A DNA stretch of 64,000 nt, taken from positions 184,735,759-184,799,758 of the forward strand of contig NC_053496.1 in assembly GCF_905171775.1 (NCBI RefSeq), written 5' to 3'. This document shows positions 10,335 to 21,811 of the stretch, piece after piece; the stretch's first letter is position 1; each line of letters opens with the position of its first letter. A program made the position numbers and the translations under genes. The notes below the pieces were generated by a model, which made no database searches, was not told the DNA's origin, and was given only the letters and a program-made list of their open reading frames with translations. The DNA is from Rana temporaria (Eukaryota; Chordata; Amphibia; Anura; Ranidae).

Positions 10335-11081
10335 TTAGTAAAGAAAAAATATTGCGCTTATTTTGATGGAAAAGCAGCGATCAAAAGTGTTATACCACAC
10401 AGACAATAATGCAAAAAGGAAGAGATTGCGCTAAATTAATGATCAATAAATAATAAGTGAGTAAAAAGTTCAAATAGGTAATCAGTCCCGCCACACAGGC
10501 AAATTCATATGAACAATCTCCCGAGTGAAACACTGAATCGACAAAAGAAATGTGCCCAAGTCCTGTCGTGACGAAACGTAGGGAGGCGGCATTCTGACGT
10601 CACCGCGCATCTTCTACCCGGATACGGGCTGGCCGGCTTGTTTTTATGCTCCATGTTTGCTGACTATATGTAAGTGCATTTTCACTTGATTTTACCAATT
10701 AAAGAAGTTTTTACGCTATGTGAATCCCTTCTGTTTTTGCATACCCCTGGATGGTTCATCGGGAGTACTTATCCAACGTAAGGACACAGTTTATCAGGAT
10801 TTCAGCCCTGTGGCTTCCTATGGGATACTATCCATCCTTGTCTCTTATCACGCCATATTTGATCTCTTATAATTTGGAGATCAATTCCATCCGGTAAGAG
10901 GCTTTTATAACCTTGGTGGAGGACCTTTCCTTTCAAGCACTTTTCTTTTGTGGATTCAGTGTTTCACTCGGGAGATTGTTCATATGAATTTGCCTGTGTG
11001 GCGGGACTGATTACCTATTTGAACTTTTTACTCACTTATTATTTATTGATCATTAATTTAGCGCGATCTCTTCCTTTTTGC
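10335..11081 (+). mobile_element. Penelope-like (inferred) retroposon with 15-bp target duplication
   Basis: A perfect 15-bp direct repeat AAAGTACAAACACTG flanks it (10320-10334 and 11082-11096). Inside are inverted arms of about 129 bp (10411-10539 and 10953-11081), and between them 'gtcgtgacgaaacgtaggga' (near 10565), which resembles the GAAA segment of a hammerhead ribozyme. Inverted pseudo-LTRs and hammerhead motifs are known from Penelope-like elements. No reverse transcriptase remains. 11097-11515 shows nothing recognisable. Confidence 0.6.
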
Positions 11082-11515
11082 AAAGTACAAACACTGCATG
11101 ACTGCCATGGGGTAGCATCTGACCCTTGGGCATTCTGTACAACCAGGACTTGCCATTGTATATCTGCATGTTGCTCACAATGTGTACTATCACAAGGGGT
11201 AATATCCTTCTCCCGTTGACTAATTGGGTTTTACTGGAGACGAAACAGGCAGGGGTGGTCTTCTGTGCAAAATAGTGGTGCTGGCAGTCCGTTTTCTCAA
11301 AAGAAAATCTCAAAATAATGCTGAATGGGTACTTGCCACTGTGGTGTAGCATAGGCCACAAACAAAATGTGCATTAGAGCCTGGGGCGGGGGAGTGGCTG
11401 CTTGTTGAGTGGGGAAACGAGGGGACATTTTTTGAAATGTGTTATGTCAATAGTCTCTTCTTCCAGGCGCTTTGTTCCCAATATACAAGATTTAGGCTTT
11501 CTTCATAATTACAAA

Positions 11516-12242
11516 GGGGCAGATCCACAAAGATCTGCCCCGGCGCAGCGTATCTGAGATACGCTACGCCGCCGTAACTTACTTTTTTTGTTTTTGAATC
11601 CTGGAAGAATTTGCGCCGTAAGTTACGGCGGCGTAGTGTATCTCTCGCGGCGTAACGGCGCCTAATTCAAATCGGCGAGTAGGGGGGTGTGTTTCATTTA
11701 AATGAAGCGCGTCCCCGCGCCGAACGAACTGCGCATGCGCCGTCCCTAAATTTCCCGCCGTGCATTGCGCTAAATGACGTCGCAAGGACGTCATTTTTTT
11801 GGACGTAAATTACGTCCATCCCGATTCACGGACATCTTACGTAAACAAAAAAAGTTTTTTCAAATTAAACGCGGGAACGACAGCCATTCTTAACATAGCA
11901 GGTTTAACTATACGCCACCAAACAGCAGCTTTAACTATACGCCGGAAAAAGCAGACTAGAGACGACGTAAAAGAATGCGGCGGCCGCTCGTACCTTCGTG
12001 GATCGTCGGAAATAGCTAATTTGCATACTCGACGCAGATTACGACGGGAACGCCACCCAGCGGACCCAGAAGAATTGCATCTTAGATCTGAAGGCGTACA
12101 AAGACGTACACCTGTCGGATCTAACCCAGATGCCGTCGTATCTTGTTTTGAGGATTCAAAACAAAGATACGACGCGGGAAATTTGAAAGTACGCCGGCGT
12201 ATCAGTAGATACGCCGGCGTACTCGCTTTGTGGATCTGCCCT
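11516..12242. mobile_element. 720-bp inverted-repeat element, copy 1
   Basis: Ends GGGGCAGATCCACAAAG and CTTTGTGGATCTGCCC. The interior contains the family landmarks: the 'cgccgtaactta' block, GCGCATGCGC-like site, 'acgtcgcaaggacgtcat', and 'cgccacccagcggacc'. Related copies: 14900-15599, 27863-28586, 29493-30720, 38907-39664, 42320-43047, 53771-54484, 61858-62580. The 209-codon open frame inside is not a gene. Confidence 0.8.
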
Positions 12243-12907
12243 AAAGTTTATTCTTCAAGAAGGACAGGCAAAACGACAATGCTTACATATTGGCAGCTGA
12301 TAACACATGGCAAGACGGTAATTCAGATGGTTTCAGAATTAGATGGTACATCTCTCTGCTGGGCTTCCATAGTGAAAGCTTCCTGCTGGGTGGGCTTCCT
12401 ACCCCCATCTCCCTGTAGGGTCGGGTGACCCCCAGAGTTCCTTAGCTAGCTACTCACACCACATGGATTCTTATACTGTTTTAAAAGCCGAGCAAAGCAT
12501 ATTTTCTTTTAGACTAGCTCCAAGAAAGGTGGTGAGCTCCTGTCACAAACGTAACACCCACTTGTATATATTAAGCAGCACATCTCCACCCATTGTCTTG
12601 ACGTAGAACTCCAAAAATACATGTAACCTATGACCTTCGTCTGTCCTCAACAAACCTCAAAATGGCCATGTTTAAATATTAATTCTCAGAAACCTTTATC
12701 ACATAAAATAGTAGTAAATTCAAAATCTAACACTGCTATGTACCCTTGAAAATAGCTTGATGAAATGAGTAGGTTGAAATGCTTCGGGAGGCAAACAGTT
12801 AACCTGGTTTCCCACACTTTCTGCTGAGCTCTGCCTCTTTCACTAATGCTAATAATCAAAAGGGGGAGGGCTCTGCCCAGTCTGCACAGGAGAGAAGACA
12901 CAGCATG
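12243..12907. other. Unresolved intergenic sequence
   Basis: No gene or repeat could be named. It appears to continue beyond the MITE at 12908-13349 to about 13640, so it may be one older element interrupted by insertions. Confidence 0.3.
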
Positions 12908-13349
12908 TACCGTATTTATTGGGGTATAGCGCGCACCCCTAAAGTTGCCCGAAATTCCTGTGGAAAAAAGATTTTTTGTACTTACAGTTTTGGTGTCTTC
13001 CGGCGTCCGTCTGCGGCTTCGGGTGTCCTCTTCGTCGGGTGCGGCGTCCTTCCTGCTCGTTTCCTACGCCGAGTTTGAATACTGCGCCGACATACACAGA
13101 GCGCAGTGCACTCGTGTATGGTCGGGCAGGCTCGGTTACTCTCGCGCTGACGTCCTGTACGTCCAGGACGTCAGCGCGAGAGGAGCCGAGACTGCCTGAC
13201 TATACACGAGTGTACTGCGCTCGGTATATGTCGGCGCAGTATTCAAACTCGGCGCGGGGAGGCGGGTATCGGCGTATATCGCGCACCCACGATTTTGCCC
13301 TGATTTTCAGGGCAAAAAAGTGCGCGGTATACGCCGATAAATACGGTAA
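12908..13349. mobile_element. Palindromic MITE (TACCGTATTTAT termini)
   Basis: Termini TACCGTATTTATTGGGGTAT and an inverted copy ending AAATACGGTA. The interior has a second palindrome with mirrored halves around 13155-13170 ('gctgacgtcctgtacgtcc' and its complement). Open frames on both strands are mirror artefacts. Confidence 0.8.
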
Positions 13350-13646
13350 TCTCCAGCCACTACACAGCTGCTAGAGAGAGCCTCACTTTTCTCTAGGAAC
13401 CTTCCACATGTAGCAAGATTGCTGGGACTCAAGTTCACCCTGAAGAACACCAACTGCTGGATACTGCGAAGATAGATTAAACCAGTTCAGAACTCCTTCC
13501 TGTGCAGGTATGCTGAGGCAGCCACAAGCCTGTGTTAGGGACTGGGGACGCTAAGGAAAGACTGAGCACTTTGTTTTGGAACTGTTATGCTGAGAGTTAA
13601 TCAGCACCACATAGTGAACATTTAGAGGACAATTACGACTATGTAA

Positions 13647-14305
13647 TAGGGTGACCACATTTCCAAACTGCCATTCAGGGACACACCCCCTCTCTCACCT
13701 TCCCCAAAGAAAGATGAGGGGGCGGGGGGTAATGTAGTCTCGGGGGTTGACGAAAAAATAAATTACTCAAAAAAAGGGTAATCAATGGTCGGACTTTAGA
13801 GGCAAAACAGACAGGAATATCGAAAAATATATAGTTTTATTACAAAAGTAGAAAATATGCAAAACAACTCAATATACAAAAATAAAAACCATACAGGATG
13901 TAGAGTATGAGAAATATTCCCTATGCGTGGCCTACACGTTTCGCCGTGAGGCTTCTTCAGGACGAGCAAAAGAAGGTAATAGTGGAAAAATACATTTCAC
14001 TATCTGAAATGAAATATATTATATTAACATACTAAAAGTAAAATAAATGTAATGTTAAAAAAAAAAAAAAAAGGAAACACATGAACATGCATTATGGTTC
14101 TCACATATTACCTTGAAGTTATGCCTGGCAGCGCCGCCCCTAGCAATCAGTTCCGCAAATGTAGTTATTAGTTAGTAGGGGGTGGCTGTGTCCTCTATTT
14201 CATTCCGGGACATTGTATTGTCCCGGAATGAAGGTGCCCGGGACCCGGGACAGACATGTCAATTGCAGGACAGTCCCGGGCAATCCGGGACATGTGGGCA
14301 CCCTA
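13647..14305. mobile_element. hAT MITE of TAGGGTGACC family carrying a second insertion
   Basis: Exact 8-bp duplication CTATGTAA at 13639-13646 and 14306-14313; ends TAGGGTGACC and GGGCACCCTA. Compared with 19436-19789 it contains about 400 extra bases (roughly 13735-14150), A-rich, with a hammerhead-like motif on the minus strand at 13929-13961. An A-run lies at 14056-14072. Confidence 0.8.
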
Positions 14306-14488
14306 CTATGTAATCATGTATGCTGCAAGATTTTTATATTATAAAGTGCTGAGCAACCTGTTAGCGCTGTATAAATTCTGTATAATATTAAAGATCGAAG
14401 GAGCTGAAATCTCCCTGCTCATCCCAATCTGTAATATATTTCTCTCCCTCTTGGTGGGCATGGAGATGACCCCATATACCATCTATAA

Positions 14489-14883
14489 CAGTGGTTCTCA
14501 ACCTTTCTAGTTCCGTGACCCCTTAATAATATTTCACAAATTGTGGGGACCCCTAACAGTAAAATTATTTTCGTATCGTGGAACCCACCATACTACAGTG
14601 GTGTCCTGCAGCAGTGACACCTATGCTGAAATCAGGAGATAGGGTCTCCTTCAGCCCCTCCCACTTCACTTTCCTCACCAGTCAGCTGACCTCTAGTCTC
14701 TGCCCCCCAGCCATGCTGTGAACTGAATGAGTAGCTGCAAAGAGGCTGAGTGGGTGGCCGCAGGCTCTAGGAAAAGGTTGGGAGAGTGCTGTGGGCTTCA
14801 GAAACAGGCCAGGATTTGGTGACCCCTGGCAAATCATCATTTGACCCCCGAGGGGGTCCCGACTCCCAGGTTGAGAACCACTG
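14489..14883. mobile_element. hAT MITE (CAGTGGTTCTCAACC family)
   Basis: Termini CAGTGGTTCTCAACCT and AGGTTGAGAACCACTG with a perfect 8-bp target duplication ATCTATAA at 14481-14488 and 14884-14891. The pre-insertion site survives upstream of locus C (one ATCTATAA near 27191). No transposase. Confidence 0.95.
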
Positions 14884-14899
14884 ATCTATAAGGATATAC

Positions 14900-15599
14900 G
14901 GCCAGATTCGCAGTACAAGTACGCTGGCGTATCTACTGATACTCCGGCGTACTTTCAAATTTGCCGCGTCGTATCTTTAGTTTGAATCCTCAAACCAAGA
15001 TACGACGGCTTTTGGCTTCGATCCGACAGGCGTACGGCTTCGTACGCCTTCGGATCGTAGGTGTAATACTTCGGCGCCCGCTGGGTGGAGTTTGCGTTTT
15101 CCGCGTCGGGTATGCCAATTAGCTTTTTACGGCGATCCACGAAGGTACGCGCGGTCGTCGCATTCTCTTACGTCGTCGCTAGTCGGCTTTTCCCAGCGTA
15201 TAGTTAAAGCTGCTATTCTGTGGCGTATAGATAGACTTGCCATGTTAAAGTATGGCCGTCGTTCCCGCGTCGAATTTAATTTTTTTTTTTGCGTAAGTCG
15301 TCCTTGAATAGGAAAAGACGTAACTCACGTCTACGTTTAAAAAATGACGTCGGTGCGACGTCATTTCGCGCAAAGCACGGCGAGAATTTTTGAAACGGAG
15401 CATGCGCATTTCAATCGGCGCGGGGACGCGCTTCATTTAAATGAATCACGCCCCCTACCCGCCCAATTTGAAATACGCGCCGAGAAATACACTACGCTGC
15501 CGTAACTTACGGTGCGAAATCTTCCTGGATTCGAAAGTGCGCCAGGTAAGATACGGCGGTGATACGCTGCGCCTGGGTAAATGTACCTGAATCTGGCCC
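14900..15599. mobile_element. 720-bp inverted-repeat element, copy 2
   Basis: Ends GGCCAGATTC and GAATCTGGCC. It splits 'ggatatacagtacatac', which is intact upstream of locus C at about 27199. The CTCF-like site seen in other copies is diverged here ('cgctgggtggag' near 15078). Confidence 0.85.
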
Positions 15600-15639
15600 A
15601 TACAGTACATACACACACAGCACAAGGTTCACGCTACGA

Positions 15640-15811
15640 GATGTTTCTTTGCAGTTCCTCTGAGCTCCACAAGATGGTGATTTCACTTTTTCCCAGACAG
15701 GAAGTCTACATGGAATTCAGGAAGTGATGTCAGGTATAAATAGGACATCTCGTGAGAGGTGATTCAGAAGGAAGTAGAGAGGAGACATTGACGGAACTGG
15801 CAGCAGAGGAG
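15640..15811 (+). other. Locus B 5' UTR exon 1
   Basis: Aligned with the other first exons; donor 'gaggag|gtaata' at 15812. This copy alone contains TATAAATA at 15735-15742, where the others read 'tacagacagg'. The 5' limit is uncertain. Confidence 0.6.
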
Positions 15812-15950
15812 GTAATAAGATCTTATCTTCTATTTACACCCAGTAACCCCCGTCATGTCCGTCCTCTTCCTCCATAGTCACTGTGACGTCTTTTATCTCC
15901 AGCAGATGATGATACGCACATATATAGTGTGGAAACCTAGATTAACAGAA

Positions 15951-16440
15951 TTAACCACTTCCTGCCCGGCCTATAGCAGAAGGACGGACGGCCGGTGGTT
16001 TAGTTTACCTGAATGGGCGTCATTTAACGGCGGGGACACACAGCACAGTTATCTGTGGTGCGGCATGTCAGTCTGACACCGATCTTGGTAAAAAGCCTCT
16101 GACGGATGTTCTTTACCACGTGATCAGCCGTGTCCAATCACGGCTGCTCATGATGTAAACAGGAAGAGACGTTTATCGGCTTTTCCTCACTTGCAGACGC
16201 AAGTAGAGGAAAGGTGACCGGCGGTTCTCCTGACAGGGGGGTCTGCGCTGATTGTTTATCAGCTCTGCCCCCCCACGTATGCCCACCCAGGACCACCAGG
16301 TTGCCACCAGGACCATCAGGGATGGCCACCACACAGGACCACCAGGTATGCCACCTTAGACCACCAGGGATATGCCAATCAGTGCCCATTAAAAATGCAT
16401 GCCAGTGCCACCTGTGATGCCTATCAGTGCCCAGCAGGCA
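15951..16440. repeat. TTAACCACTT-type dispersed repeat, 5' part
   Basis: Begins 'ttaaccacttcctgcccggc', the same head as 63351 ('ttaaccacttgccgaccg'). The opposite end of this family (ending 'gaaggggttaa') is at about 45797. TTAA at both ends suggests piggyBac-like target use (inference). Sequence to 16700 is GC-rich and unclassified. Confidence 0.5.
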
Positions 16441-16763
16441 GGGAAGGTCAGGAGAACACGCCAAAGGTTGGCGTATCAAGCGGACAGCGATAGTTAAGAG
16501 AACAAGCCAAGGTCGGTATATGGAATCAGACGTAGAGCACGCAGCAGGAACCACGCAAAAGTTGATCGCCAAAGCTGGCTTGTAGTGTTAGAGGCTGGGG
16601 TGGAGCCCCGCTGAGGGAAGATTACTTAAGTACACAGGCGAAAGGGTCACAGTCTCTAATGTAAACACAAGCAGGGAGGTAAACTGACAGACAGGGCCTG
16701 ACACATTACTGCAGATTCATGACATCTCCACTATCCATCTATAGAGAAACCTGCATAGATCAC

Positions 16764-19700
16764 ATGATGGCACCAATGAGGATGGAGGAGGACCGGAGTC
16801 ACATGACTGAGACGATACTAAACCTCACCCTGGAGATCATCTACCTGCTGACTGGAGAGGTGAGGAGGATTCTGAGAGGTCACATGACATCACTCTTATC
16901 TCTATTAATAAAACACAGACCTGACCGGAGAGGTGAGGAGGATTCTGGGAGATCACATGACATCACTCTTATCTCTATTAATAATACACAGACCTGACCG
17001 GAGAGGTGAGGAGGATTCTGGGAGATCACATGACATCACTCTTATCTCTATTAATAAAACACAGACCTGACCGGAGAGGTGAGGAGGATTCTGGGAGGTC
17101 ACATGACATCACTCTTATCTCTATTAATAAAACACAGACCTGACCGGAGAGGTGAGGAGGATTCTGGGAGGTCACATGACATCACTCTTATCTCTATTAA
17201 TAAAACACAGACCTGACCGGAGAGGTGAGGAGGATTCTGGGAGGTCACATGACATCACTCTTATCTCTATTAATAAAACACAGACCTAACCGGAGAGGTG
17301 AGGAGGATTCTGGGAGGTCACATGGCATCACTCTTATCTCTATTAATAAAACACAGACCTGACCGGAGAGGTGAGGAGGATTCTGGGAGGTCACATGACA
17401 TCACTCTTATCTCTATTAATAATACACAGACCTGACCGGAGAGGTGAGGAGGATTCTGGGAAGTCACATGACATCACTCTTATCTCTATTAATAAAACAC
17501 AGACCTGACCGGAGAGGTGAGGAGGATTCTGGGAGGTCACATGACATCACTCTTATCTCTATTAATAAAACAGACCTGACCGGAGAGGTGAGGGGGATTC
17601 TGGGAGGTCACATGACATCACTCTTATCTCTATTAATAAAACACAGACCTGACCGGAGAGGTGAGGAGGATTCTGGGATTCTAACGTGATATTCCTATTG
17701 GTTCTCCAATACAGAGATTTCCTCTTGTGAAGTCAGGTGATCATATGACCATCACAGTGCCTCCATGTGACTCCCTAAAACCTGAGAGACACAACATGGA
17801 GAAGATTCTAGAAGTCACCAAGAAGATGATGGAGCTGCTGACAGGAGAGGTGAGGAGGATTCTGGGAATTCTGGGACATTATCCAGTAACAGACAAGGGG
17901 TGTGTCTGGATGGTGACTGTATCATTGTGTGTGTCAGGTTCCTATAAGGTGTCAGGATGTCACTGTCTATTTCTCCATGGAGGAGTGGGAGTATTTAGAA
18001 GGACACAAGGATCTCTACAAGGACCTCATGATGGACAATCAGCCGCCCCTCACATCACCGGGTAAGAGGAGACTTTATTGTAAAGGAGAGAGCAGTACGG
18101 AGGCTCCACCTAGATCCCCCATCATCTGATAAACACATAGAAACAATGTATTCAGTCAGTGTGTGTGTTTCCTACAGATGGATCCAGTAATGGGAGCCCA
18201 CCAGAGAGATGTCCCCGTCCTCTGTATTCCCGGGATTCCACACAGGAAGGTCTCACCATCCCCCACTATCATCAGGTAGTTGAGGAAAAAATCACTGATT
18301 GATATAATTTATACACAAATGCAATTGTTATAATAAATGTCTTCTTATTTATTAAGAATGGAAACCTCGATGATTATAATATTGTTATTAAAGAAGAGTA
18401 TAAAAAGGAGGATGAGGAATATGGTGAAGTGGAGATGAAGGAGTCTTCAAAAGAACCCAAGCATATGATGGAGCTACTTTGTAACAGGAACCCCCCAGAG
18501 AGATGTCCCTGTCCTCTGTATTCCGGGGATTCCACACAGGAAGGTCACACCATCCCCCACCATCATAAGGTAGGTGGAGTTGAGGGTCGGGAACATAAAG
18601 TGATTGAACACTCTGACATGTGGAGATGATGTGTGGACTCTACAAGATGATATTTTCTATGTGATCTCACATCATAAATACTTCGATGTTACAGATGTTA
18701 TTTTCTGCCATTCTGTTGGTTTAGGGTGAAGATCTGATGATTGTGAAGGTTGAGGATGAAGAAGAGACTTATGTGAGGGATGATCAGCAATATACGGAGG
18801 AGGCTGGAATGACGAGGACATTCATAGAGGAGGACACTCCTACAGAGATCAGCACAGGTGACCCATAATATATTCTTCTCTTATCTCTGCTCTGTTACTG
18901 CTCACTGATTGGCCCAGAGTAGGGCGGGAGCCGAGTGATATTGTCCTGCATTTTAGATTTATTTTTTATTTTTTTTTAGAGTAGAATGGGCGCTGAGTGA
19001 TAACATGAAACTCTATTAAACAATCTTGTTGCAATGAAAAGTAACGAGTAGTGATGAGAGAATTGGTGTCACGTACCTGATGGTGGTGAGCCCGATATAG
19101 CAGAAGGCGGCCTCCCTTACGGCTCCTACTCGTGGCCCCTGGTAAGGTAACAGAAGGTACAGGAGTGAGGAGTGGTACGAGTGCCTGGCAGAAACAACAG
19201 AGGTAGAGGTAGTCCGGACGTTCAGGAACTCCTCAGAAACTGGGAAATAGGAGCTGAAGCAGCTGGATCATTGGAACGGAACCAGGAACAAGCGGGCACA
19301 GTTCAGCAGACTGGAACAGCTTGGACTGGAACCAGGAGCAGACATGATGGTCAGACAGGCCGGGTCGGTTATCAAGGGGGTCGGCGAGGTGCAGGCAGAA
19401 GAGTAGTCAGAACAGGCCAGGGATCAGGTGCAGGCTAGGGTGACCACGTGTCCCGGATTGCCTGGGACAGTCCCGCATTTTGCAGGTCTGTCCCGGGCAC
19501 ATTCATTCCAGGACAATACAGTGTCCCGGAATGAAACTGACACAGCCACCCCCCAAGTCAAACTAATGCCCCGAAAAAAGGCCACCACATCACCACTTTA
19601 CTCACTGACAGTACTTGTCCTGGCTGGGAATGCCTGGAGAAGCACAATCCCGCCCCCTGTTTGTGATTGGAGAAATCATTAATCCCCCCCTCTTGTGTCC

Positions 19701-21811
19701 AATCACTGTGCTGAGATTCGTTACAGCACAAGCTGATTTTTGGGAAGGGGGGTGTCCCTGAATGGTAGTTTGGAAATGTGGTCACCCTAGGGCAGGCGGA
19801 TGGCGGGGTCTATCACAGGTTAAGTCACAGATCAGGTTTCAGGTACACAAACACTGTAGAGCAGACAGCGGGGACTGTATGTGACAAGCAGGCTTAAATA
19901 GCGCGCCTGGCGCCAACAGAGGTGCGGGCGCGTGTGCGGTTCTGGCAGGATCTTCATGACAATTGGTCTGGGTTCAGTTCACGAGAAGATTCCTGCACAA
20001 CACCAGAAATCGGCCAACTCAGAAGCTTCGGGAACCCATTGATGTTTATGGGAGCCTATTTTTGTATTTCTCTTCTGGCTCCCCCCAGCGTACTATCCAT
20101 TAATAAGCAGAAAGTTTTAAATTAGCTAAATTATTGAGGCCCTTTGACTGAAGAGGTGACGAGTCCCAGCTGGTAGAAATCCTATGGTCACTTGTTCTAT
20201 GGTAAAGGGTCTTCAAGTCTGAACTTTGACCCTCTTGTCTATCAGAGATCACTAGGCTTGTGGTTGTATAAAGAGCACGCCCCTCCCAGCCCCCATTGGT
20301 TCCTGCTCTTCTGACAAGGCTGTGTAAATGTAGAAGTGATCTGGTAGGAGGACCAAAGGTTCTTTGATGGGGGGAAGAGTCCCAGCTGGTTGGGACCTCC
20401 GCAGAGAACATCTCCTCACTCATATCTCCCTGATCCAGATGGAATCTTGATGGAAGTGAACTAACCCTCTCATATCTATTGATGATGTTTTTCTATTTTT
20501 CCAGGACACGCCATGGAGAAACCCTCAAAGGATCGTCTCACTTTATCTCCAGGTTGTAAAATGGAAGATGAGGACATCACAGGAGATTGTGGAGGAGAAA
20601 AGACAATGAGCTCCACTATGGATGGAGGACTTCACAGTGTGGAGAGACCATGGAATCCCTCTGAGCAACCTCGTACTGTGGGGGATGGGGCCGGGATTCA
20701 GGGGGAGGAGACATTTCCCTGTAATGATTTTGGGGGAAGTTTTAGCTCTGCATCTGATCTTATAATACATCAGAGATCTCACACGGGTGAAAAACTTAAT
20801 TGCTGTTCAGAGTGCGGTAAATGTTTTCCCCATAAATCAGGACTAGTCCGACATCAGAGATCTCACACAGGGGCAAAGCCGTATTCCTGTCCTGAGTGTA
20901 GGAAAACATTTTCGCAGAAGACCGGTCTTTGCACACATCGGAGATCGCATACTGGTGAAAAGCCGTATTCCTGCCATGAGTGCGGGAAATGTTTTTCACA
21001 TCAGGCCAGTTTTTTGAGACATCAGAGATCTCACACAGGGGAGAAGCCGCATTCTTGCCCTGAGTGTGGAAAATGTTATACACGGAAATCAGTACTTGCT
21101 ATACATCAAAGATCTCACACGGGGGAGAAGCCGTTTTCCTGTTCTGAGTGCGGGAAATGTTTTTCATATAAAGCTGACCTGGCCAGACATTACAGAACTC
21201 ACACAGGGGAGAAGCCGCATTCCTGCCCCACGTGCGGGAAATGTTTTCAAAACAGATCAGACCTTGTTAAACATCTAAGATCTCACACAGGGGAGAAGCC
21301 GTATTCCTGCCCTGAGTGCGGGAAAACATTTTCGCAGAGGACCCATCTATCTACACATCAGAGAGTGCACACTGGTGTAAAGCCATATTCTTGCCTTGAG
21401 TGTGGGAAATATTTTGCAGATAAGGCCAATTTTTCGAGACATCAGAGATCTCACACGGGCGAGAAGCCATATTCCTGCTCTGAGTGCGGGAAATGTTTTC
21501 AAGAGAAATCAGACCTTGGTAAACACCAAAGATCTCACACAGGTGAGAAGCTGCATTCCTGCCCTGAGTGTGGGAAATGTTATACATGGAAATCAGACCT
21601 TGTTATACATCAAAGGTCTCACACAGGGGAGAAACCATATCCTTGTCCTGACTGCGGGAAATGTTTTTTCCATAAATCAGATCTGGGAAGACATTGCAGA
21701 TCTCACACAGGGGAGAGGCCGTATTCCTGTCCTGAGTGCGGGAAAAGTTTTTTACAGAAGGCCCATCTTTACAGACATCAGAGAACCCACACAACCGTTG
21801 AGGTGTATTAG
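16764..21811 (+). CDS. Locus B: KRAB-like C2H2 zinc-finger protein
   Basis: Structurally intact gene of about 701 residues. Exons: 16745-16859 (ATG 16764, MMAPMRMEED...LLTGE), 17715-17849 (RFPLVKSGDH...LLTGE), 17938-18061 (KRAB A-box), 18178-18275 and 18357-18569 (spacer exons with NPPERCP modules), 18725-18857 (GEDLMIVKVE...TEIST) and 20505-21811 (fingers). All borders are AG/GT and phases 0,0,1,0,0,1 keep one frame. Expected nuclear transcriptional repressor: KRAB for co-repressor recruitment (family knowledge), fingers for DNA. Intron 2 holds about 12 copies of a splice-donor repeat. One of the two best candidates for a working gene here. Confidence 0.88.
16854..17680 (+). repeat. 73-bp splice-donor tandem repeat, about 12 copies
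   Basis: Starts are spaced exactly 73 bp at 16854, 16927 and 17000, continuing to about 17655. Each unit carries CTGACCGGAGAG|GTGAGG (a copy of exon 2's end and donor), a pyrimidine-rich 'tcactcttatctctattaat' and 'aaaacacag', an acceptor-like end 14 bases before the next donor. Units thus resemble micro-exons bounded by both splice signals. One unit near 17575 is shorter. Confidence 0.93.
17938..18061 (+). CDS. Locus B KRAB A-box exon
   Basis: Same 124-base length and phase as in A, C and E. Encodes CQDVTVYFSMEEWEYLEGHK followed by DLYKDLMMDNQPPLTSP: DLMMDN here against DVMMEN in A and C, so the V of the KRAB DVM motif is L. Acceptor 'gtgtgtcag', donor 'gtaagagg'. Confidence 0.88.
19050..19990. 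repeat. Unclassified dispersed repeat in locus B intron 7
   Basis: Sequence on both sides of the nested hAT MITE (19050-19435 and 19790-19990) resembles 39666-40069 and 16440-16700 in composition and motifs ('ggccgggtcggtt', 'aggcttaaatagcgcgcc'). Probably one dispersed repeat interrupted by the MITE. Class not recognised. Confidence 0.4.
19436..19789. mobile_element. hAT MITE, TAGGGTGACC family
   Basis: Ends TAGGGTGACC and GGTCACCCTA; flanked by GTGCAGGC (19428-19435) and GGGCAGGC (19790-19797), an 8-bp duplication with one change. Lies in the intron before the finger exon of locus B. Confidence 0.85.
20505..21811 (+). CDS. Locus B zinc-finger exon, 13 fingers (first degenerate)
   Basis: Starts GHAMEKPSKDRL with ATG at 20513 in GCCATGG. 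Thirteen finger units follow; the first (CNDFGGSFSSASDLIIHQRS) has lost its second zinc cysteine (C to F), leaving 12 intact C2H2 fingers. Linkers are mostly TGEKPYSC. Ends in VEVY and a TAG; beyond the stop a relic finger CPECGKCLLYG continues in frame. Confidence 0.96.

Noticed and set aside
11799..12428. 209-codon frame as a possible gene
   Set aside because: Lies mostly inside a palindromic 720-bp element that recurs eight times with indels destroying the frame.
12945..13374. Overlapping frames of 84 and 132 codons
   Set aside because: Both are inside a near-perfect MITE palindrome; mirrored coding on both strands is expected from the structure.
16854..17680. CRISPR-like direct repeat array
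   Set aside because: Units are adjacent without unique spacers, and the unit derives from a splice junction in a vertebrate gene.
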